NCBI GenBank assembly: GCA_036961295.1
Contig: JBALVX010000001.1
Span: 1,612,001-1,676,000 of the forward strand
DNA from: JAGPUQ01 sp036961295
Lineage (GTDB): Bacteria; Pseudomonadota; Gammaproteobacteria; Pseudomonadales; Porticoccaceae
Direction of reading: 5' to 3'
DNA length: 64,000 bases
Shown: piece by piece, positions 43,500 to 52,386 of the stretch
How positions within the stretch are numbered: position 1 is the stretch's first letter
Layout of the letters: each line of letters opens with the position of its first letter
Program-made: the position numbers and the translations under genes
Notes under the pieces: generated by a model
Seen by the model: the letters and a program-made list of their open reading frames with translations, nothing else
Databases searched by the model: none
What the model was told of the DNA's origin: nothing

Positions 43500-43919
43500 T
43501 TAGTGAGTATTTTTTTCGCTCAGCGCTTCGCCATCAAACTCAATACCATCCCAGCCGTCACGCATAAAATTACGGATATTGCCGTGATTATTACCTGCAG
43601 GGTCGCCCAGTACATCCTCGCGATAGTAGACACCAAAACAAGCCAGGGTTTCCGCCTCGCTGAGTTGGTTTAAACGCGCAAAGGCAAAAATTCGACAGGA
43701 ACCCTCGTTGCTTCCCGCCTCGTTGACGACTATCGCATTGCCAGTATCGTCGCCAGTACTACCCCCAGCACCGCCGCGAACATCAGAACCATTACTGAAC
43801 TGAGTCGGAGTGTAGTCATAGTGCTGGTCGATAATGGCCATCACCTGGTCAAACTCTACCGTTTCAGATGTGGTTTTTAATTGCAGCAAAAACTGCTCTA
43901 AAGATTGCTCTGCCGTCAT
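43500..43919 (-). CDS. HopJ-family protein
   Basis: 139 aa with the HopJ pattern: FDQVMAIIDQHYDYTPTQFSNG, NEGSCRIFAFARLNQLS, ACFGVYYREDVLGDPAGNNHGNIRNFMRDGWDGIEFDG. HopJ was named for a predicted type III effector, but it is widespread in non-pathogens and a housekeeping role is likelier. Odd: a 15-residue Gly-rich, charged insert (SDVRGGAGGSTGDD) splits the usual NG...NAIVVNEAG junction. Ends 22 bases upstream of the oxidoreductase, so probably its operon partner. Confidence 0.82.
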   Translation of the reverse strand: MTAEQSLEQFLLQLKTTSETVEFDQVMAIIDQHYDYTPTQFSNGSDVRGGAGGSTGDDTGNAIVVNEAGSNEGSCRIFAFARLNQLSEAETLACFGVYYREDVLGDPAGNNHGNIRNFMRDGWDGIEFDGEALSEKNTH

Positions 43920-44021
43920 ATGTTATTTCCTGCCTAAGCCAGATAATTATTTGGGACGTTGATTTTAGAACCCAGGAATCGTATTGTCGTTTTCTAAAGG
44001 AAAAATACAAGGGATAAGTTT

Positions 44022-44768
44022 ATGTCTAGCATTCAAATTGAAGAGCATCCCCACGCGGTGTTACTAAGACTGGCTAAGGGCGTTACTAGCCCCATCAATC
44101 TTGCCTTAGTTAACGATCTGGCCGCCGCCATTGCCGATATTAAACAACATCATAAGGGTGTGGTGATTGCCGGAGGCGACAAATTTTTCTCTATCGGGCT
44201 GGATATCCCTACCATGATCAAAACCTCGCCGGAGGAATTTAGCGAGTTCTGGAATGCCTTCAATCAACTGTTGTTCGATATTTACACATTACCAATGCCA
44301 ACCATCTGTGCGATGCGGGGCAACACTATCGCTGGCGGCACCGTGTTAGCGCTCACCTGCGACTACCGCTACGGCGCGGACAATGGCAAAAAAATGGGCC
44401 TCAACGAAATTAAACTGGGCGTGCCCATTCCCTATCTGACTTCCCTGACGCTACCTAGGTTGGCCAGCGATCACGCGGTGCGGGAAATCATCTACGGCGG
44501 AGAGTTTTTCTCTTTTGATATAGCCCACAAAGATGGCCTGGTGGATAATATTTATCCCGCTGCCGAAGTGGAAGCACGGGCGCTGGAAAAGGTCTCTAGT
44601 ATTGCTCAGCATCCCAAAGCAGCTTTTCAAACGATGAAAGCGACGCATATTGAGGCGGTGGTCGAGGCCTACGTAAAAAACCACAAAACAAAAAATGCGG
44701 TATTTGCAGATATGATGTTTGCTGAGCCTGCTCGCTCGAAAATGATCGCAGCGGCGGAAAATTTTTAA
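44022..44768 (+). CDS. Crotonase-family enoyl-CoA isomerase-like protein
   Basis: 248 aa. FFSIGLDIPTM and CAMRGNTIAGGTVLALTCDYRYG form the oxyanion hole; LNEIKLGVPIPYLTSLTLPRL replaces the second Glu loop, which is typical of delta3-delta2-enoyl-CoA isomerases rather than hydratases. It is the only crotonase near the liu genes and might fill the missing LiuC role, but the active-site pattern does not support a classical hydratase. Single gene, converging with dgkA. Confidence 0.82.
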   Translation: MSSIQIEEHPHAVLLRLAKGVTSPINLALVNDLAAAIADIKQHHKGVVIAGGDKFFSIGLDIPTMIKTSPEEFSEFWNAFNQLLFDIYTLPMPTICAMRGNTIAGGTVLALTCDYRYGADNGKKMGLNEIKLGVPIPYLTSLTLPRLASDHAVREIIYGGEFFSFDIAHKDGLVDNIYPAAEVEARALEKVSSIAQHPKAAFQTMKATHIEAVVEAYVKNHKTKNAVFADMMFAEPARSKMIAAAENF

Positions 44769-44814
44769 TTTTAGATCATTGAAAAACTCAGGAAAACGAC
44801 AGCGGCAGATTTAA

Positions 44815-45198
44815 TCAAATAAAGCGCTGCCAGATCACCGCAGCCCAGGCGAAAAAGAATATCGCCATGCTAAGCATCACCGCGGCAGAACCTTGGTCTT
44901 TAGCCCGACCGGCCAATTCATTGCGCTCGCCGCCCTGCAAATCCACTACCGCTTCTATTGCAGAGTTGAGTAACTCAACAATTAACACTATTAACATCGA
45001 ACCGAATAATAGCACCAGATCTATACCGCTGCTGGCTAACCACAGCGCGACCGGTGTCAGCACCAGTGCGAGAATAACTTCAACACGAAACGCTTCCTCA
45101 TGGCGAAAACACGCCCGCAGGCCTTGACTGGAGTAACGGCTGGCATCCAGGATGCGCCGAGTAAAAATATTACCGGATTTTGAAACGCCGTCAGTCAA
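44815..45198 (-). CDS. dgkA: Diacylglycerol kinase
   Basis: 127 aa inner-membrane trimeric kinase that phosphorylates diacylglycerol and undecaprenol-like lipids. Signature VELLNSAIEAVVDLQGGERNELAGRAKDQGSAAV with Glu/Lys active-site residues and three membrane segments. TTG start at 45198 behind GGGAG; no in-frame ATG precedes the conserved region. It starts 5 bases after the cysE copy. Confidence 0.92.
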   Translation of the reverse strand: MTDGVSKSGNIFTRRILDASRYSSQGLRACFRHEEAFRVEVILALVLTPVALWLASSGIDLVLLFGSMLIVLIVELLNSAIEAVVDLQGGERNELAGRAKDQGSAAVMLSMAIFFFAWAAVIWQRFI

Positions 45199-45203
45199 AG
45201 CAC

Positions 45204-45980
45204 TTAACTCCCATTACCTAATTGTTGATCCATCGACAAAGCCGGCGAGGATTCTTTTGGCACCCCGACCGGTTTCGCCGGCACACCGGCAACGGTGGTG
45301 TGTGGCGGAACGGATTCCAGCACCAAACTACCCGCGCCAATTTTTGCGCCCTCACCCACGTCGATATTGCCGAGAATTTTTGCTCCCGCAGAAATTAATA
45401 CGCCACTGCCAATTTTTGGATGCCGCGCGCCACTACCGCAACCGGTGCCACCCAGAGTTACCCCGTGCAACATGGACACGTTATCGCCCACCACGGCGGT
45501 TTCCCCAATCACCAGCCCGGTGGCATGGTCGACCATAATGCCACCACCAATACGCGCCGCCGGATGAATATCCACTCCGAAGCGCTCGGAGCTTTGATTT
45601 TGCAAATACAGCGCCAGTGACTGCCGCCCGTGATGCCACAAATAATGCGCGACCCGATGCACCTGCAAGGCGTGAAAACCTTTGAAGTACAGTAACGGCA
45701 TGGAATATTTATCGCACGCCGGATCGCGGTCGTAGTAGGCCAGTAGATCCTGGCGCATTTTGACGGCGACATCTCCGGCTAGAATAGGCGTAAATAGTTG
45801 CCGAATCTCTTGTGCAGAAACCGAGTTATTGCCAAAAGAATCAGCAAGCATATAAGCCAGCGCAGACTCCAGGTCAGCGTGACTTAAAATAGTGCGCTCA
45901 AGATAAGGGGCGAGCACCGGCTCCTGCTGCGCAGCCTGGGTAGCTTCGTCGCGAATATCCTGCCACAGCGGGTCTTTCAT
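45204..45980 (-). CDS. cysE: Serine O-acetyltransferase (second copy)
   Basis: 258 aa. MKDPLWQDIRDEATQAAQQEPVLAPYLERTILSH is the N-terminal SATase domain, LHGVTLGGTGCGSGARHPKIGSGV and the hexapeptide repeats give the catalytic His of the beta-helix. It lacks the low-complexity N-terminal extension of the copy at 24 kb. The C-terminus LSMDQQLGNGS does not end in Ile, so cysteine synthase complex formation by the classical tail is uncertain. Followed by dgkA 5 bases on. Confidence 0.9.
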   Translation of the reverse strand: MKDPLWQDIRDEATQAAQQEPVLAPYLERTILSHADLESALAYMLADSFGNNSVSAQEIRQLFTPILAGDVAVKMRQDLLAYYDRDPACDKYSMPLLYFKGFHALQVHRVAHYLWHHGRQSLALYLQNQSSERFGVDIHPAARIGGGIMVDHATGLVIGETAVVGDNVSMLHGVTLGGTGCGSGARHPKIGSGVLISAGAKILGNIDVGEGAKIGAGSLVLESVPPHTTVAGVPAKPVGVPKESSPALSMDQQLGNGS

Positions 45981-46095
45981 TGGGCTTTGGTCATTGCTTG
46001 TTATCTGTCAGGTGAATACGGTTATTTTAAAAAGAACAGAGCATTAAATATAGTTTTCTTGTGCTGCTTAGTATTGAAGTTAGCGCTGTTGTTTT

Positions 46096-46141
46096 CCTCA
46101 GCACTCACCCTCCTCATCACTCAACCTCCTCAGCACTCACC
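46096..46141 (-). repeat. Three 15-16-bp repeats with GAGGAGG
   Basis: On the minus strand GTGAGTGCTGAGGAGG, TTGAGTGATGAGGAGG, GTGAGTGCTGAGGA. They lie between the M15 peptidase stop (46147) and cysE, about 116-160 bases before the cysE start, and contain Shine-Dalgarno-like cores that are not placed before a start codon. Confidence 0.7.
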
Positions 46142-46146
46142 CACAG

Positions 46147-46830
46147 CTACTTAGTGATCGCGATAAAGCGCGTATAAATAGTGTCCCAATGAGCCAACAC
46201 TGCGGCTTTCAATTCAATCTCACTGCCTGCAATCAAATGTTTCAGTGCGGCTGAGTCACACAGCGCTTCAAAGCGTCGGGCTAGCGGAGCATAACTCAAG
46301 TGCCAGGGTTCGGGGGCAGTGCCCTCGCCATCAACCGTATAAGGGCGGAAGAAAATGTCCGGGTGCGCATCTACTTCCCCTTGCAGCCAGGTATTGAGCG
46401 CACTAAAAGGACCGCTGTCGCAGTATTCATCGCTATGTAATTGCAAACAGTAATCGGCCGGCACGGCAGCAGAATCCCAAATATCGAAATCGCTACCCCA
46501 GTGGTGACGCGAGGCGCCCGGTAAGGCCGACCAGCGCAAAATAGCGAAGACTTTTTGCTCATCATTAAGACGCTGCATATCGAGGGGCTGACCCGCGCTG
46601 TCCAGCACTGCACGCTCTCCTCGCGCCTTAGTATCCCAGATCATCAGTTGGCGCTCGAAAGAACGAAAGCCACTGGCAACGCTAATGTCCAATCCTGCCG
46701 CGCGGCCGTGCTCACACAAGGCCTGCAAGGGTGCGATCAGTTCGCGGTGCAATTCGCAGTGATCGCTCCACACCGCCAGGTGCTCCCGGTTGCGCCCGGT
46801 CAACTGAAGGAAAGATTTTGTCTCGCTCAT
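46147..46830 (-). CDS. M15-family D,D-carboxypeptidase (VanY/LdcB-like)
   Basis: 227 aa from the ATG at 46830 (MSETKSFLQLTGRNREHLAVW); the longer frame to 47106 lacks conserved sequence. Zinc peptidase motif SRHHWGSDFDIW (S-x-H-x3-D, about residue 107), SGFRS and catalytic EPWHLSY (about 175) are typical of D-alanyl-D-alanine carboxypeptidases. No signal peptide is visible from this start, which is unusual for a peptidoglycan enzyme. Divergent from the Na/Pi-type transporter. Confidence 0.85.
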   Translation of the reverse strand: MSETKSFLQLTGRNREHLAVWSDHCELHRELIAPLQALCEHGRAAGLDISVASGFRSFERQLMIWDTKARGERAVLDSAGQPLDMQRLNDEQKVFAILRWSALPGASRHHWGSDFDIWDSAAVPADYCLQLHSDEYCDSGPFSALNTWLQGEVDAHPDIFFRPYTVDGEGTAPEPWHLSYAPLARRFEALCDSAALKHLIAGSEIELKAAVLAHWDTIYTRFIAITK

Positions 46831-47014
46831 GCCCGTCTCGATGCTATCTTGTAACCATGCTGGGTTATCTTGCGACCATACTGGAATATGCCTTTGCTTC
46901 CAACTCGGCGAGGCCTGCTTCACTCGGCTATTGTCACGCAACTGTTGTCTCACGATCATTGTCTCGCGGCCATTACCTCGCGACCATCGACTTAACAATA
47001 CACAGGTTTTGGAC

Positions 47015-48688
47015 ATGACACTGCAGTTTTGGGAATTTCTGGCCGGGCTTGGGCTCTTCCTGTTTGCGATGAGAACCATTGAAACCGCGCTGCGGCAGTT
47101 AAGCACTCGTACTTTTCGACATTTTATCCGCGATCATACCCGCACCCCAATCCACGGCGTTGCGGTCGGTGTTCTCAGTACCATCTGTCTGCAAAGCAGT
47201 TCATTGGTTGGACTTATCCTGCTGGCTTTTGTCGGCGCCGGAATAATTCATTTTCGCAATGCCCTGGGAATTATCTACGGCGCCAACCTGGGCACTACCT
47301 TTACCGGCTGGCTGGTAGCGACCATCGGCTTCAAGCTCGACCTCGGCGGCTATGCTCTCGCTCCCCTCGCCGTCGGCGCCTTAGTTCATGTGTTTGTCCA
47401 CCCAGACAAGCGCAACCACCACTACGGCTCTTTGCTATTGGGATTAGGACTACTTTTGTTGGGGCTAGATTGGATGAAAGCCGGCATGGAAACCCTTGCC
47501 CTCCAGGTAGACGATCAATATTTTCGAGATTACCCAATACTGGTCTATTTTGCCGCCGGGGTAATATTTACCGCGCTAATCCAGTCCAGCTCCGCCACTA
47601 TGGCGGTCATCCTCAGCGCCCTGTACAGCGATTTAATCCCCTTACATACGGCGGCGGCCATTGCCATCGGTTCCGATCTCGGCACCACCAGCACGGTGTT
47701 GCTGGGTGGTATTAGTGGTCGTATTGGACGCGTTGCCGATAGCAATAGGCAACGAACGGGCAGCTCCCCGGATAAAAAACGGGTGGCTTTATCGCACCTG
47801 ATGTTTAACGTCATTACCGACGTACTAGCACTGATATTGCTTACGCCGTTGTTATTTATAGTGCAGCGAATCCTGGGCATAGCAGACCCACTGTTTGCAC
47901 TAGTGGCGTTTCACTCCCTGTTTAACTTACTCGGCATCGCCCTCTTTCTGCCGCTTACCAACACCTTCGCCCGTTGGCTCGAAGCGCGTTTTCGCGCGCA
48001 ACCCGTCCAACACTGCCAACATATCCACCAAACCTCAAGCCATGTGCCCGAAGCCGCACTCAGCGCCATAACCACGGATATACGCGACATGCTGCGCTCC
48101 GCAGCGTCGCTTAACCTACGAGTTTTGAACCTCTCCACCGACGCACTCCAGGCTCATGGCGTGTCGCTGCCCAAGCAGCAACACGCCTATCGGGACGGCT
48201 ATTCCGAACTCAAACGGCAGGAAGAAGAGTTGCAAACTTATGCCCAGCAACTGGCCACCGAAACCCTGGACGAAAACGAAAAGGCCACCTTAAATAAACT
48301 ACTGTCAGCTGTGCGCAATATTGTTTACAGCGCCAAAAGTTTGAAGGATGTACACCATAACTTTATCGATTTTCACCAACTCCCCGAGGAACCCCTCTCC
48401 CGCGCCCTTCGCGAGGATACTGAACGTTTTTACTCTCACTTATTTAGCTATCTGGAAAACCAAACTGAAGAAGCCGCAGACGAAACGCCCCACCTGCTTA
48501 ATAGGCAGATTGCCGAATCCCATGAACGCCTGCATCAGTTGATGAGGGATCGAGCGCGAGCGCGCCAGGAAGAGTTTTCGCTATCGACTTTATTGAATAT
48601 GAATCGAGAACTGTTCGTGTCAAATCAGAGTTTGGCAGAGGCGGCTTATTTGTTACGGAACCAGCCACAGAACAGTCTCGCTGATTAA
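47015..48688 (+). CDS. Na/Pi-cotransporter II-like membrane protein with PhoU-like tail
   Basis: 557 aa from the ATG at 47015 (MTLQFWEFLAGLGLFLFAMRTIE). Two inverted repeats each contain the family motif QSSS (LQSSSLVGLI, about 59; IQSSSATMAV, about 189), followed by more membrane segments to about 370. The C-terminal soluble part (RDMLRSAASLNLRVLNLSTDAL onward) is helical, resembling PhoU-like domains. Likely transports phosphate with Na, or regulates it. No phosphate regulon genes are nearby. The frame opening at 46829 overlaps the M15 gene and was rejected. Confidence 0.88.
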   Translation: MTLQFWEFLAGLGLFLFAMRTIETALRQLSTRTFRHFIRDHTRTPIHGVAVGVLSTICLQSSSLVGLILLAFVGAGIIHFRNALGIIYGANLGTTFTGWLVATIGFKLDLGGYALAPLAVGALVHVFVHPDKRNHHYGSLLLGLGLLLLGLDWMKAGMETLALQVDDQYFRDYPILVYFAAGVIFTALIQSSSATMAVILSALYSDLIPLHTAAAIAIGSDLGTTSTVLLGGISGRIGRVADSNRQRTGSSPDKKRVALSHLMFNVITDVLALILLTPLLFIVQRILGIADPLFALVAFHSLFNLLGIALFLPLTNTFARWLEARFRAQPVQHCQHIHQTSSHVPEAALSAITTDIRDMLRSAASLNLRVLNLSTDALQAHGVSLPKQQHAYRDGYSELKRQEEELQTYAQQLATETLDENEKATLNKLLSAVRNIVYSAKSLKDVHHNFIDFHQLPEEPLSRALREDTERFYSHLFSYLENQTEEAADETPHLLNRQIAESHERLHQLMRDRARARQEEFSLSTLLNMNRELFVSNQSLAEAAYLLRNQPQNSLAD

Positions 48689-48785
48689 CTGACTCGGCTT
48701 ATTATCTGCAATATTTGTTATCGGCAGTAAACAGGGAACCGGCCACCCAAATGTAGCCTTGCCTAAAATGCGGCATGATAAAATT

Positions 48786-49004
48786 TCAGTAATGCGGTGG
48801 TGGCTGGCTCTCCGTCTCACTTATGCCACCCTCTATGCCCCCCGCCTCGGCCAGCCCATTTAAACGTGCCAGCAACTGGTTGCAAATGGCTTCCAGGGCA
48901 TCAATGCGCCTCTGTTGCTCGTAGAGCACATCATTTAAGGCCTTGGTGGTGTCCTCTTGGTAAGCCAGCTTTTCTTCCAGGGCGTTGAATCTTTCGTCGG
49001 ACAC
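48786..49004 (-). CDS. slyX: SlyX family protein
   Basis: 72 aa coiled-coil protein of unknown function. N-terminal heptads ALEEKLAYQEDTTKALNDVLYEQQRRIDALEAICNQLLARL and the invariant C-terminal PPPHY identify SlyX. GTG start 1 base after the LEA-like gene stop, with AGGAG overlapping that gene's 3' end, so the two are translationally coupled. Confidence 0.92.
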   Translation of the reverse strand: MSDERFNALEEKLAYQEDTTKALNDVLYEQQRRIDALEAICNQLLARLNGLAEAGGIEGGISETESQPPPHY

Positions 49005-49005
49005 G

Positions 49006-49506
49006 CTACTCTCCTAAACTGATGTCACCGGAATCCACCACAGTGATGGAGGTCGGCCACCAGGGCTTTCTAAGTTTGGTTTCTAGTTCGTAGGCATAGG
49101 GCTGAGCCGGGTTTTTCAATATGTCGGCCAATACTCTAAAACTGGTGAGTAAATTGGTACTGGCTTCCACCTCTACCCGTTTCTCGCTATAGCCGGGGAT
49201 TTTGCCAACACCTGCGGAGACTCCGCTAGCAACCGAGTGACCATTGAGCTTAAGGCGATAGGACATGCCGGACACATTTAAGGCCCGACTATCCATATTG
49301 ACAATTTTCAAACCCACCATAAAACGCGCCTCAAAGCCGCTGGATCCCAGAGGCCGGAGGCCAGTGAGATAAACCTCGGGCTTCTCGGTGCCCGCCCCTA
49401 GATAAGCACAGGCTGACAACAGACCGCAGGCGAATAAAACAGCAAGCCGTTTGGCTACGACTCTTGCCTTGAGCGATGCAGCTTTCAGGGTAGTCGGTAA
49501 CACCAT
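49006..49506 (-). CDS. LEA14/WHy-domain lipoprotein
   Basis: 166 aa from the ATG at 49506; the frame to 49542 starts at TTG and was rejected. A signal peptide with lipobox LSAC (SACAYLGAG) precedes a WHy/LEA-2-like beta-sandwich (PEVYLTGLRPLGSSGFEARFMVGLKIVNMDSRAL). These small periplasmic lipoproteins are of unknown function. Coupled to slyX downstream. Confidence 0.8.
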   Translation of the reverse strand: MVLPTTLKAASLKARVVAKRLAVLFACGLLSACAYLGAGTEKPEVYLTGLRPLGSSGFEARFMVGLKIVNMDSRALNVSGMSYRLKLNGHSVASGVSAGVGKIPGYSEKRVEVEASTNLLTSFRVLADILKNPAQPYAYELETKLRKPWWPTSITVVDSGDISLGE

Positions 49507-49829
49507 GTTATGGTTCTCTAAGCAGGCCAAATTTGCAGGCAAGTGTGCGTTATTTTGCCGCCTGTCGCCACCCTTCTCGTCACTACTGCAGCCACTACTA
49601 CCGCCGCTACACTATGGCATTAATACGGGGCACTAATACTGGCGCTGATGCTTAAATATAGTGTCAGCAGCATTGAATTTTCTCGACGAGGGCTTATCTT
49701 ATATAACCAACAGCCTTATACAGTCACTCTCTCAAGGTACTTGGTTGAAGTGCTTTGAAAACCAAACCCAAAGACTGCAATACTGTTAAAATGCAGCAAG
49801 ACACCCTTTAAACCCAGCGGAGAATTATC
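49507..49829. other. Divergent intergenic region upstream of htpX
   Basis: 323 bases. Repetitive start (CACTAATACTGGCGC, ATTAATACGGGG around 49615-49650). Several loose -35/-10-like pairs occur, none convincing, and no clear sigma-32 promoter was seen. No ORF. Confidence 0.5.
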
Positions 49830-50723
49830 GTGCTCAGAATAGGCCTCTTCCTCGGCACCAACATCGCCATTTTGATGTTGGTCAGCATTATTTTTAAAGT
49901 CTTTGGCCTGGAGAATTACCTGGCTACTCAGGGGGTCAACTCCAATCTTACTGCCACCCTGGTGATGTGTGGAATCTTCGGCTTTGCCGGTTCATTTATT
50001 TCGCTGCTCATATCCAAGTTTATGGCCAAGCGCAGCACTCGCACCCGACTGATCGAGGAACCCGCCAATAGCGAGGAGCGCTGGCTGGTGGACACCGTGG
50101 CCGAACTCGCCCGCAAGGCGGATATCGATATGCCCGAAGTCGGTATTTTCCCCTCCCCACAATCCAACGCTTTCGCCACCGGCTGGAACAAAAACAAAGC
50201 CTTAGTGGCGGTCAGTGCAGGCTTATTACAGCGCTTTGAGCGCGAGGAAGTGCGCGCCGTACTGGCCCACGAAATCGGCCACGTTGCCAATGGCGATATG
50301 GTGACCCTGGCGCTGGTGCAAGGTGTGGTAAATACCTTTGTGATGTTTTTTGCGCGAATCATCGGCTCGGTGATTGATCGCGTCGTATTTAAAAACGAAC
50401 GCGGCCATGGGTTTAGCTATTTTATTATCGTAATGGTTTTACAGGTGGTGCTGGGCATTCTCGCCTCCACCATCGTACTGTGGTTCTCCCGCTGGCGAGA
50501 GTATCGCGCCGATGCCGCCGGTGCCCACTACGCCAGTCGCTCCGCCATGATTGGCGCGCTGCAACGCCTGCAAGCCGAGTCACAGGCCCATATCCCCAGT
50601 GAATTGCCGGACACCATGACCGCCCTGGGTATTTCCGGCGGCTGGAAAAAACACACAGGCAAACTGTTTATGACCCACCCACCACTGGAAGAACGTATTG
50701 AAGCCCTGCGTCGCGGTGTTTAG
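49830..50723 (+). CDS. htpX: Membrane-bound zinc metalloprotease
   Basis: 297 aa M48 protease of the inner membrane, involved in quality control of misfolded membrane proteins. Zinc motif HEIGH at residues 147-151 (AVLAHEIGHVANGD), third ligand in WREYRADAAGA, and four hydrophobic segments (two N-terminal, two central). GTG start with GGAG upstream. Followed by a Rieske protein gene 31 bases on. Confidence 0.95.
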   Translation: MLRIGLFLGTNIAILMLVSIIFKVFGLENYLATQGVNSNLTATLVMCGIFGFAGSFISLLISKFMAKRSTRTRLIEEPANSEERWLVDTVAELARKADIDMPEVGIFPSPQSNAFATGWNKNKALVAVSAGLLQRFEREEVRAVLAHEIGHVANGDMVTLALVQGVVNTFVMFFARIIGSVIDRVVFKNERGHGFSYFIIVMVLQVVLGILASTIVLWFSRWREYRADAAGAHYASRSAMIGALQRLQAESQAHIPSELPDTMTALGISGGWKKHTGKLFMTHPPLEERIEALRRGV

Positions 50724-50753
50724 TCTCAAGAGATTTGACCCTGGATTAAATCA

Positions 50754-51107
50754 ATGACTGCAGTTTATCTCGGCACCTTAGCCGAGCTTGCGGCGGGTGC
50801 CACGCGGGGCTACCAAGCCGCGCCCGATCTAAGCGTGTTTGCGGTACGCCATAACGACGAGGTACATGTCTATCGCAATCTCTGTCCCCACGCCGGTACC
50901 GAACTGAACTGGATGCCCGATAAATTTCTCGACCGCGACCGCGAATACATCCAGTGTTCGTCCCACGGCGCGCTATTTGAAATTAACACCGGGCTCTGTA
51001 TCGCGGGCCCCTGTGGCGGTCAACACCTGGATAAGCTGCCTAGTCACGTCGAGGACGGCAATATCTACGTTCACATTAAAAACATGATCGAAGCCGAAAA
51101 AAATTAA
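50754..51107 (+). CDS. Rieske [2Fe-2S] protein
   Basis: 117 aa soluble single-domain Rieske ferredoxin. Cluster ligands: C-x-H in LCPHAGTELNW and C-x2-H in CSSHGALFEI; C-terminal GPCGGQHLDKLP. It could serve as an electron carrier for an oxygenase, but no oxygenase gene is adjacent. Probably co-transcribed with the NTF2-like gene. Confidence 0.9.
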   Translation: MTAVYLGTLAELAAGATRGYQAAPDLSVFAVRHNDEVHVYRNLCPHAGTELNWMPDKFLDRDREYIQCSSHGALFEINTGLCIAGPCGGQHLDKLPSHVEDGNIYVHIKNMIEAEKN

Positions 51108-51168
51108 TTCCAACCCAGACCTTTAATTAAACCCTCCCATTAAACTAAGCTTAAGAAAGGAAAACACC

Positions 51169-51561
51169 ATGAGTAATGTTGCAGACGAACTCGCTATCCG
51201 CAAAGTAGTTGCACAATATAACCGCGCCTTCGACTACGGCGATCCCGTCGCCTGGGCAGATTTATTTACTGCCGACGGCACTTTCTGTATGGGCGGCAAG
51301 GAGCTGGCTGGCGGCAAAGAAAACCTGCTCGCCTTCGCCAAAAAAATGGTTCCCAGCATGAAGGTAAAACATTGCACGACTGATGCCATTGTCGAAGTCG
51401 ACGGCAACACCGCCAGCCACGACGCCTATTTAATCTTAGTCGACACCGGCGCAGACAAGGTGAGCGTGGTCAACTCTGGTCGCTATATCGATACCATGGA
51501 AAAAGTTGGCGGCGACTGGAAATTTAAAAGCCGCGTCGTCGAAATCGACGGAAAAATGTAA
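51169..51561 (+). CDS. NTF2-like (SnoaL) protein
   Basis: 130 aa with the SnoaL-like cone fold: VAQYNRAFDYGDPVAWADLFTADGTFCMGGKELAGG and FKSRVVEIDG. Catalytic function unknown; family members include dehydratases and isomerases. ATG with AAGGAAAA. Followed by a strong terminator. Confidence 0.85.
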   Translation: MSNVADELAIRKVVAQYNRAFDYGDPVAWADLFTADGTFCMGGKELAGGKENLLAFAKKMVPSMKVKHCTTDAIVEVDGNTASHDAYLILVDTGADKVSVVNSGRYIDTMEKVGGDWKFKSRVVEIDGKM

Positions 51562-51583
51562 CACAAGCATTTACTTCACCACG

Positions 51584-51613
51584 TAAAAAGCCCCTTTAAT
51601 ACGGGGCTTTTTA
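51584..51613 (+). terminator. Intrinsic terminator
   Basis: Stem TAAAAAGCCCC with GGGGCTTTTTA, 8-base loop. The right arm supplies the U-tract. 22 bases past the NTF2-like gene stop; symmetric, so it may also serve the converging sfsA. Confidence 0.85.
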
Positions 51614-51681
51614 CTAATTTCTCCCTTACTAATCGAGAACTTTATAATGAAGCTTTTGTTAATTCTTTGTTAATAAAACAC

Positions 51682-52386
51682 TTAATATTCAACATTCAGC
51701 TTACGATCCAGCACAATCTCACCGGCACCCAATTGACAACCGTAGGCAAATATTTCGACACCGGCGGCAAGGGCTTCGCGCAGGGTTTTTCCATACACCG
51801 GATCGATATCGTCCTCGGGGCTGACTGTACTGACATCACTTAGCTGCACACAAAAACACAACACCGCTCTATACCCTTCCTCCACCATGGCCATTAATTC
51901 GCGCAGATGCTTACTACCACGGGTGGTAACGGAGTCCGGAAATTGCGCTAAACCATTACCTGCGGACAGCGTGACATTTTTAACTTCCACGTAGCAACGC
52001 CGATCACCTTCCTGCAACAGTAAATCAATACGACTGTTTTCCGCCCCGTAGCGAACCTCCCGACGCAGACTGCTATACCCCACCAGCTCGGGAATGCGCC
52101 CCGCCAATACCGCTTCCTCCACCAGTCGGTTAGGCCGACTGGTATTGACACCGGCAAGTAAACCATCAGTGGTGGTAACAATTTCTAAAGTGCCGGGTAA
52201 TTTTCGTTTCGGGTTGTCGGAGCGAGAAAACCAACAGGGTGTCTCCGGTGCCAGGCAATGTTTCATTGAGCCAGTATTGGCGCAGTGGATGGTTAATTCA
52301 CTACCATCGGCCAGTGCCACGTCGGCAAAAAATCGTTTGTAGCGCCGTATAAATACGCCTTGCTCAAAAGCCGGATCAAACTTCAC
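51682..52386 (-). CDS. sfsA: SfsA family protein
   Basis: 234 aa. GTG start at 52386, overlapping the preceding aminotransferase stop as GTGA, with GGGGAG upstream; the open frame to 52545 lies in the aminotransferase gene. Conserved CANTGSMKHCLAP, NTSRPNRLVEEAV, SRIDLLLQEGDRRCYVEVKNVTLS (nuclease-like Asp, Glu, Lys) and RGSKHLREL. SfsA was named for sugar fermentation in E. coli; a nuclease-like fold is known, the role is not clear. Precedes dksA as in E. coli. Confidence 0.92.
   Translation of the reverse strand: MKFDPAFEQGVFIRRYKRFFADVALADGSELTIHCANTGSMKHCLAPETPCWFSRSDNPKRKLPGTLEIVTTTDGLLAGVNTSRPNRLVEEAVLAGRIPELVGYSSLRREVRYGAENSRIDLLLQEGDRRCYVEVKNVTLSAGNGLAQFPDSVTTRGSKHLRELMAMVEEGYRAVLCFCVQLSDVSTVSPEDDIDPVYGKTLREALAAGVEIFAYGCQLGAGEIVLDRKLNVEY

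Noticed and set aside
43500..43919. Type III secretion effector
   Set aside because: HopJ name only; no secretion genes and the family is widespread in non-pathogens.
46829..47014. N-terminal extension of the Na/Pi-type protein
   Set aside because: Cys/Arg-rich low-complexity text with no membrane segment, overlapping the divergent M15 leader; the ATG at 47015 starts the hydrophobic family sequence.
49507..49829. Heat-shock (sigma-32) promoter for htpX
   Set aside because: No CTTGAA with CCCCAT at the right spacing was found.
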